Assembly (NCBI GenBank): GCA_955651875.1
Contig: CATPAP010000250.1
Span: 1 to 9,663 of the forward strand
DNA length: 9,663 nucleotides
Direction of reading: 5' to 3'
Origin: Candidatus Dormiibacterota bacterium
GTDB lineage: Bacteria > Chloroflexota > Dormibacteria > Aeolococcales > Aeolococcaceae
Shown here: one piece after another, positions 5,635-9,663 of the stretch
Layout of the letters: the number at the start of each line of letters is the position of its first letter
Position numbering within the stretch: the stretch's first letter is position 1
Notes under the pieces: generated by a model
The model's input: the letters and a program-made list of their open reading frames with translations, nothing else
The model's database searches: none
Told to the model about the DNA's origin: nothing
Made by a program: the position numbers and the translations under genes

Positions 5635-6869
5635 GCGCGACACCCGACCGCACCGCGTGCGCCGATCTCGACGCTGCCGATCCGCTCGCCGGCGTGCGCG
5701 ATCGCTTCGTGGTGCGGGACGGACTCGTGTACCTCGACGGCAACTCGCTCGGCGCGCTGCCGCTGCAGACGCCGTCCCGCGTCGCCGCCGCCGTCGAGCA
5801 GGAATGGGGACAGGGCCTGGTGAGGAGCTGGATGGACGCGCAGTGGATGGATGCACCCGTGCGCGTGGGCGACAAGTTGGCCCGCATGATCGGCGCCTCC
5901 CCCGGCGAGGTGGTGGTGGCCGAGAGCACGACGGTCTGCCTCTTCAAGCTGATCTGCGCTGGGCTCGCCATGCAGCGCGGACGCACCGTGGTGCTCACCG
6001 AGGAGGAGAACTTCCACAGCGACCTCTATGTCGCCGCCGGCGCTGCGCGACTCTGCGGGGGCACCGTCGGGGTGGTGCCGCGTGCGCGTCTGCTCGACGC
6101 GCTCGACGACCGGGTCGCGGTGGTCATGCACACCCACGTCGACTTCCGTACCGGGTTCATGCACGATATGCGCGGGCTGAGTGCAGCCGCGCACGAGGCC
6201 GGCGCGCTCGCGCTGTGGGATCTCTGCCACAGCGTCGGCGCGGTGCCGCTGCAGGTCAACGCCGACGGCGCGGACATGGCGGTCGGTTGCGGCTACAAAT
6301 ACCTCAACGGTGGGCCTGGCGCACCCGCCCTGCTCCATGTGCGCTCCTCCCTGCACGAGGCCCTGCGCAACCCCATCCCGGGCTGGCTGGGACACGCGGC
6401 GCCGTTCGCATTCGAGCCGTCCCACCGTCCGGCGGCCGGGTTGGGCTCGATGATCACCGGCACGCCGCACATCCTCCAGCTCGCCGCGCTCGAGTCCGGC
6501 GTCGACCTGTGGCTCGAGATCGACATGGCGGTGGCGCGCGAGAAGTCGATCGCGCTGGGCGAGCTGTTCATACAGCTCGTCGAGGATCGCCTCGACAACG
6601 CCGGCTTCACGCTGGCATCGCCGCGCGACCCCGAGCGGCGAGGGTCGCAGGTGTCCCTGGTTCATCCCAAGGCGTACGGGATCGTGCGCGGCCTCATCGA
6701 GCGCGGCGTCGTCGGCGACTTCCGTGCTCCCGACATCTGCCGCTTCGGTTTGGCGCCGCTGTACACGCGCTACGTCGACGTGTGGGACGCGGTGGAGCGG
6801 ATGGGGAACCTGCTGAGCGACGGCGATCACCTCGACGAGCGGTTCGCGGAGAAGGTCGCCGTCACCTGA
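5631..6869 (+). CDS. kynU: Kynureninase
   Basis: Kynureninase is a PLP enzyme that splits kynurenine into anthranilate and alanine. The 412-residue protein has the usual length. It shows VYLDGNSLGALP near the N-terminus, the ESTTVCLFKL cofactor-phosphate region, EEENFHSDLY, HTHVDFRTGFMHDM, LWDLCHSVGAVPL with the PLP-ring Asp-197, and CGYKYLNGGPGAPA, where Lys-223 should form the Schiff base. GSMITGTPHILQLAALE and DFRAPDICRFGLAPLYTRY follow. GTG 5631 is chosen because its GTGA overlaps the dioxygenase stop (TGA 5632-5634); the in-frame GTG at 5610 lies further inside the dioxygenase. Translation is probably coupled. Kynurenine formamidase, the enzyme between the two steps, is not in the window, so it is encoded elsewhere or replaced by another hydrolase. 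Confidence 0.95.
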   Translation: MSATPDRTACADLDAADPLAGVRDRFVVRDGLVYLDGNSLGALPLQTPSRVAAAVEQEWGQGLVRSWMDAQWMDAPVRVGDKLARMIGASPGEVVVAESTTVCLFKLICAGLAMQRGRTVVLTEEENFHSDLYVAAGAARLCGGTVGVVPRARLLDALDDRVAVVMHTHVDFRTGFMHDMRGLSAAAHEAGALALWDLCHSVGAVPLQVNADGADMAVGCGYKYLNGGPGAPALLHVRSSLHEALRNPIPGWLGHAAPFAFEPSHRPAAGLGSMITGTPHILQLAALESGVDLWLEIDMAVAREKSIALGELFIQLVEDRLDNAGFTLASPRDPERRGSQVSLVHPKAYGIVRGLIERGVVGDFRAPDICRFGLAPLYTRYVDVWDAVERMGNLLSDGDHLDERFAEKVAVT

Positions 6870-6884
6870 GGATCTCTGCCGGGC

Positions 6885-6901
6885 CCGCCGTTACGACGGG
6901 G
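6885..6901. terminator. Possible weak bidirectional hairpin between convergent genes
   Basis: In the 36-base gap between the converging kynureninase and DedA genes, CCGT-TACG-ACGG (6888-6899) can form a short stem with a four-base loop. Two more G-C pairs (6885-6886 with 6900-6901) are possible across a bulged G. No T-run follows on either strand. The position suits a shared terminator but the structure is weak. Confidence 0.3.
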
Positions 6902-6905
6902 CGCG

Positions 6906-7634
6906 TCAGCCGGCGCCGCGGCGTCGGGCGCTTCGCCAGGCGGAGAACATGCTGAAGCCGACGATCGCTACCACCAGCGCGATGGTGATGCGCCCGCTGT
7001 ACTGACCGACCGCGTCCGCAACGTTCTCGGCCGGCTTGCCGATGACGAAACCGAGTGCCACCCACAGGCCGATGTACATCACCGTGCCCACGAAGTCGAC
7101 AGCGATGAATCGCAGGAAGTTGATGCGGGCGTCACCGGCGCCGAAGTAGAGAAGGTCGTTGGGGATGGGAACGAAGTAGGCGAGCAGGATCGCCCAGAGC
7201 CCCCATCGCCCAAAGAACGATTCCGCGCGCCGGGCGCGCCTGTGCCAGCGGCGGTCGTGCTTCTCGAGGAAGGCAACCAGGGGGCGGCCGTAGCGCCGCC
7301 CGGCCCAGTAGTAGAAGGGGTCCGTCAACATCGTGTACGGAACCGGCGCGAGCAGCACCGCCCACAGTGGCAGGCGGCCGCCTGCCGCGAACGCGCCGGC
7401 GATGATCAGGGAGATGGTGCTGCCGCGCAGCAGCTCCGCGTAGAGCGGGCGGGTGAACTGCAGCGCGGTTCCCAGCGGGATGCCGGCGTAGTAATAGATG
7501 GACTTTGCCAGGATCGGGCCCAGGCACAGGAAGTCACGCGCGCCCGCGGTCGCGAACAGCTGCTCGCGCGCCTGCTCGTCGACCTCCGTCCCGGGCGCGG
7601 GCTGGTCCTCGCCGTCACCGGGCGTGTCGATCAC
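6906..7634 (-). CDS. DedA/VTT-family membrane protein
   Basis: This is a 242-residue integral membrane protein. After a polar, acidic cytosolic leader (1-32) come hydrophobic segments at about 33-55, 65-105, 143-165, 168-195 and 208-230. The tail is basic (SARRRGAG). FFGRWGLWAILLAYFVPIPN and FGAGDARINFLRFIAVDFVG, followed by GLWVALGFVIG, match the conserved part of the DedA/SNARE-associated (VTT) family: Gly-Arg before a hydrophobic segment with prolines, then G-x-x-x-[ML] and F-x-x-x-D/N. Family members act in lipid flipping (undecaprenyl phosphate or phosphatidylethanolamine carriers) and membrane-potential homeostasis; the substrate cannot be read here. The GTG start at 7634 overlaps the EamA stop as GTGA, so the gene is translationally coupled as the second gene of a two-gene unit. 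Confidence 0.8.
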   Translation of the reverse strand: MIDTPGDGEDQPAPGTEVDEQAREQLFATAGARDFLCLGPILAKSIYYYAGIPLGTALQFTRPLYAELLRGSTISLIIAGAFAAGGRLPLWAVLLAPVPYTMLTDPFYYWAGRRYGRPLVAFLEKHDRRWHRRARRAESFFGRWGLWAILLAYFVPIPNDLLYFGAGDARINFLRFIAVDFVGTVMYIGLWVALGFVIGKPAENVADAVGQYSGRITIALVVAIVGFSMFSAWRSARRRGAG

Positions 7635-8590
7635 ACCACGTCTCCCACCGGGAGATCGGGCGGGCGCGCTGCCGACCTCGGTGGCCGCGAGAGGATCAGC
7701 GCCACCGCGAGGATGATGAGGGCCCCGGCGACGAGCGTCTGTCCGGTGATGCGCTCACCGAGCACGGCCCAGCCGAGGAGCACCGCGACGAGAGGGTTGA
7801 CGTAGGCGTATGTTGCCACCGCGGTGGTCGGGACCTTGGTGAGCAGCCAGACGTAGGCGCTGAAAGCCACCAGCGAGCCGAACACCACCAGGTAGAGAAG
7901 CGACAGCCACGACGCCATGCTGATCTGCCCGACGTGCAGTGCCGCGGCCTCCCCGGTGGCCAGGCCGGCGACGATGAGCAGAGCGCCACCGCAGAGCATC
8001 TCCATACCGGTGGCCACCAGCGGTCGCTTGGGCAGTGGGCCGCGGGTGGCGTAGAGCGACCCGATCGACCAGGCCAGCGGTGAGACGAGGACGAGAAGCA
8101 TGTGCCGCGGATCCACCGCCCCGGTGGCTCCGGGGCGAAGCAGGACGGCGGTGCCGAGCAGGCCGGCCGCAACCCCGGCGACCGCGACCTGGGGCAAGCG
8201 CTTGCCCAGAAAGATGGCCCCGAGCAGCGCGATGAAGAGCGGCACTGTGGCGACCAGCAGGGCGACCACGCCGGACGGGACGAACTGCTCTCCGTAGCTG
8301 ACGCCGCCGTTGCCGCCGAGCAGCAGGAGCGCGCCGGTGATGGCCGTGGCGCGCCACTGACGTCGCCCGATCGGGTCGGCGGAGGCGCCGCCCATCCGTG
8401 CGGTGATGGCCATCAGGATCGCGCCCGCCACCAGGTAGCGCACCCCGGCCATGAGCAGCGGAGGCATGGTCTCGACGGCGATCCTGATGAACAGGTATGT
8501 CGAGCCCCATATCAAGTAGAGCGCAGCGAAGGCGGCGATGACGCGGCCGCCCACCCGCCGCACCACGGCGGACCGCACCAGGGTGGTCAT
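7631..8590 (-). CDS. EamA-family (drug/metabolite) transporter
   Basis: This is a 319-residue permease with about ten transmembrane segments in two repeated EamA domains. The first includes IAAFAALYLIWGSTYLFIRI (18-37), PPLLMAGVRYLVAGAILMAI, GGNGGVSYGEQFVPSGVVAL and VPLFIALLGAIFLGKRLP. The second starts near LLVLVSPLAWSIGSLYATR and ends with ATYAYVNPLVAVLLGWAVLG, ERITGQTLVAGALIILAVAL. WGSTY near the N-terminus and AYVNPLVAVLLGWAVLGE near the end are hallmarks of the YedA/RhaT-like branch of the DMT superfamily, usually exporters of amino acids or other small metabolites. The substrate is unknown. ATG 8590 is supported by TAGGGT eight bases upstream on the - strand. It precedes and overlaps the DedA gene, and it is divergent from the aldehyde dehydrogenase. 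Confidence 0.92.
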   Translation of the reverse strand: MTTLVRSAVVRRVGGRVIAAFAALYLIWGSTYLFIRIAVETMPPLLMAGVRYLVAGAILMAITARMGGASADPIGRRQWRATAITGALLLLGGNGGVSYGEQFVPSGVVALLVATVPLFIALLGAIFLGKRLPQVAVAGVAAGLLGTAVLLRPGATGAVDPRHMLLVLVSPLAWSIGSLYATRGPLPKRPLVATGMEMLCGGALLIVAGLATGEAAALHVGQISMASWLSLLYLVVFGSLVAFSAYVWLLTKVPTTAVATYAYVNPLVAVLLGWAVLGERITGQTLVAGALIILAVALILSRPPRSAARPPDLPVGDVV

Positions 8591-8598
8591 CGCCGGTC

Positions 8599-8604
8599 AC
8601 CCTA
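8599..8604 (-). promoter_or_regulatory. Probable -10 box, leaderless start of EamA transporter
   Basis: On the - strand this reads TAGGGT, followed by eight bases and ATG 8590-8588. There is no Shine-Dalgarno sequence between, so the mRNA would be leaderless. It matches the arrangement seen before other genes in this window. Confidence 0.5.
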
Positions 8605-8610
8605 CGGCAT

Positions 8611-8622
8611 CGGCGCGCGCCG
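8611..8622. repeat. 12-bp palindrome between divergent EamA and aldehyde dehydrogenase promoters
   Basis: CGGCGCGCGCCG is a perfect palindrome lying between the two divergent -10 boxes (8599-8604 on -, 8644-8649 on +). It overlaps the -35 to -10 spacer of the EamA promoter. It may be a shared operator, but alternating GC in such GC-rich DNA can be chance. Confidence 0.3.
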
Positions 8623-8643
8623 ACGCGATCATGCACGGTGCCC

Positions 8644-8649
8644 TACCAT
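8644..8649 (+). promoter_or_regulatory. Possible -10 box of aldehyde dehydrogenase
   Basis: TACCAT fits TANNNT and lies 20 bases before ATG 8670. A start point about seven bases downstream would leave a short leader that just includes the GAGGAGG ribosome binding site. No -35 hexamer is clear. Confidence 0.4.
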
Positions 8650-8655
8650 CGATGC

Positions 8656-8662
8656 GAGGAGG
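8656..8662 (+). promoter_or_regulatory. Shine-Dalgarno site of aldehyde dehydrogenase
   Basis: GAGGAGG is followed by seven bases and ATG 8670. It is a near-ideal ribosome binding site and fixes the start of the dehydrogenase. Confidence 0.7.
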
Positions 8663-8669
8663 ACCCCAG

Positions 8670-9663
8670 ATGGCCGTTGAAACGCAGGCGATGCACTCTG
8701 TCAACCCGGCGACGGAGGAGCAGGTCGCCGCGTATTCGGTGCACAGCGAGCGCGACGTCGACGCGATCCTCGATGCCGCCACGGCGGCGCGGCCGGGCTG
8801 GCGCGCCACCCCCATCGAGGAGCGCTGTGCCCTGGTCGCCAGGGCGGGCGGTCTCCTCCGCGAGCGGCGCGATGCACTGGCGGCGCTGATCACCGCAGAG
8901 ATGGGCAAACCCATCGCGGAAGCGCGCGCCGAGGTGGAGAAGTGCGCGTTCACGTGCGACTGGTTCGCCGAGCATGCACCCGCCTTCCTCGCCGACGAAC
9001 CGTCACCGAGTGACAGCCCGCGCAGCTTCGTGGCCTTCGAGCCGTTGGGCACGGTTTTTGCCGGGATGCCGTGGAACTTCCCGTTCTGGCAGGTGTTTCG
9101 CTTCGCCGCACCGGGCCTGTGCGCGGGCAATTGCGCCGTTCTCAAGCACGCCAGCAACGTCAGCGGCTGTGCGCTCGCCATGGGAGAGCTGCTCACCGAC
9201 GCGGGCTTCCCGCGCGGCGTCTTCGGCGTGCTGCTCATTCCCAGCGACCGCGTTGCCGGCGTCATCGAGGACCCGCGCATCGCCGCGGTGACACTGACCG
9301 GGAGCACCGCCGCCGGCCGCAGCGTGGCCACAGCGGCGGGACGCAGCCTCAAGCCCGCCGTCCTCGAGCTCGGCGGTTCGGACGCCTTCATCGTGCTCGA
9401 GGACGCGGACCTGGTCGCGGCGGCGACCATGGCGGCGAAGTCGCGGTTCCAGAACGCCGGACAGAGCTGCATCTCGGCGAAGCGGTTCATCGTGCTCGAT
9501 GCCGTCGCCGATCGTTTCGAGGAGCTCCTCGTCGAGCAGTTCACCGCGGCGATGGCCGCGCAGACCACGGGCGACCCCTTCGACCCCGCCACGTCCTACG
9601 GCCCGCTGTCGTCCGAGGCGGCGGCCGTCGGGCTCCTGGCGCAGGTGCAGGACGCCATCGACA
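8670..9663 (+). CDS. Aldehyde dehydrogenase, succinate-semialdehyde dehydrogenase-like (truncated at window end)
   Basis: NAD(P)-dependent oxidation of an aldehyde to its acid is expected. The first 331 codons are present, about 70% of a usual 455-490-residue enzyme. MHSVNPATEEQV near the N-terminus, ITAEMGKPIAEARAEVEKCA, MPWNFPFWQVFRFAAP with the oxyanion Asn-136, LKHASNVSGCAL, VTLTGSTAAGRSVA, LELGGSDAFIVLEDAD with Glu-233, and GQSCISAKRF with the nucleophile Cys-267 are all in order. The PWNFPFWQVFR and LKHASNV pairing is typical of the Sad/YneI-like branch of succinate-semialdehyde dehydrogenases, which act in 4-aminobutyrate breakdown; other short semialdehydes remain possible. The start is set by GAGGAGG at 8656. 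The gene is divergent from the EamA permease. Downstream partners lie outside the window. Confidence 0.92.
   Translation, partial: MAVETQAMHSVNPATEEQVAAYSVHSERDVDAILDAATAARPGWRATPIEERCALVARAGGLLRERRDALAALITAEMGKPIAEARAEVEKCAFTCDWFAEHAPAFLADEPSPSDSPRSFVAFEPLGTVFAGMPWNFPFWQVFRFAAPGLCAGNCAVLKHASNVSGCALAMGELLTDAGFPRGVFGVLLIPSDRVAGVIEDPRIAAVTLTGSTAAGRSVATAAGRSLKPAVLELGGSDAFIVLEDADLVAAATMAAKSRFQNAGQSCISAKRFIVLDAVADRFEELLVEQFTAAMAAQTTGDPFDPATSYGPLSSEAAAVGLLAQVQDAID

Noticed and set aside
5502..6830. 442-residue open frame on the - strand opposite kynureninase
   Set aside because: The + strand encodes a full, motif-complete kynureninase. The antisense frame has low-complexity composition and no recognised domain.
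8597..9592. 331-residue open frame on the - strand opposite the aldehyde dehydrogenase
   Set aside because: It is antisense to a clear dehydrogenase with all catalytic motifs, and it has the Ser/Arg/Ala-rich composition of shadow frames.

Overview
This is a very GC-rich window (about 70% by eye) of dense chromosomal genes, mostly on the + strand. It looks like a high-GC soil-type bacterium: an actinomycete, or an actinobacteria-like lineage such as Candidatus Dormibacterota. The grounds are codon use, GTG and TTG starts, a TANNNT hexamer set just before many start codons, and the gene repertoire (LigC-type ligase, bacterial topoisomerase IB, Co-type nitrile hydratase). The lineage cannot be fixed from sequence alone. 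I see no phage, IS, CRISPR or plasmid signature.

Layout. (1) At 1-351 on the - strand is the first 117 codons of a transketolase, cut by the window edge. (2) At 495-572 is tRNA-Arg(ACG). (3) At 636-2138 is a tight nitrile hydratase operon, beta, alpha, activator, with overlapping genes. The CTLCSC motif followed by YPW in the alpha subunit marks the cobalt type. No amidase or cobalt transporter is visible. (4) At 2194-4809 are three nucleoid or DNA-handling genes: a small membrane-anchored BON-domain protein, an ATP-dependent DNA ligase of the LigC type and a eukaryote-like topoisomerase IB. (5) At 4846-6869 are tryptophan 2,3-dioxygenase and kynureninase with a GTGA overlap. These are the first and third steps of tryptophan breakdown to anthranilate; the second enzyme, kynurenine formamidase, is not here. 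(6) On the - strand at 8590-6906 are an EamA (DMT) permease and a DedA/VTT membrane protein, again with a GTGA overlap, convergent with kynureninase. (7) At 8670 to the window end is a divergent, truncated aldehyde dehydrogenase resembling NAD(P)-dependent succinate-semialdehyde dehydrogenases.

The two most informative details are regulatory or structural. Five of the eight transcription-unit starts have a TANNNT hexamer 6-10 nt before the start codon with no Shine-Dalgarno sequence, as expected for leaderless mRNAs. The 5' end of the dioxygenase gene appears to have lost one base near 4877: the promoter-proximal ATG opens a frame that would give the family N-terminus only if one G were restored.

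I did not find convincing evidence for a novel multi-gene system. This is mainly ordinary metabolic and DNA-maintenance content with a few points worth checking. No gene-free stretch exceeds 300 bases; the largest is 352-494.
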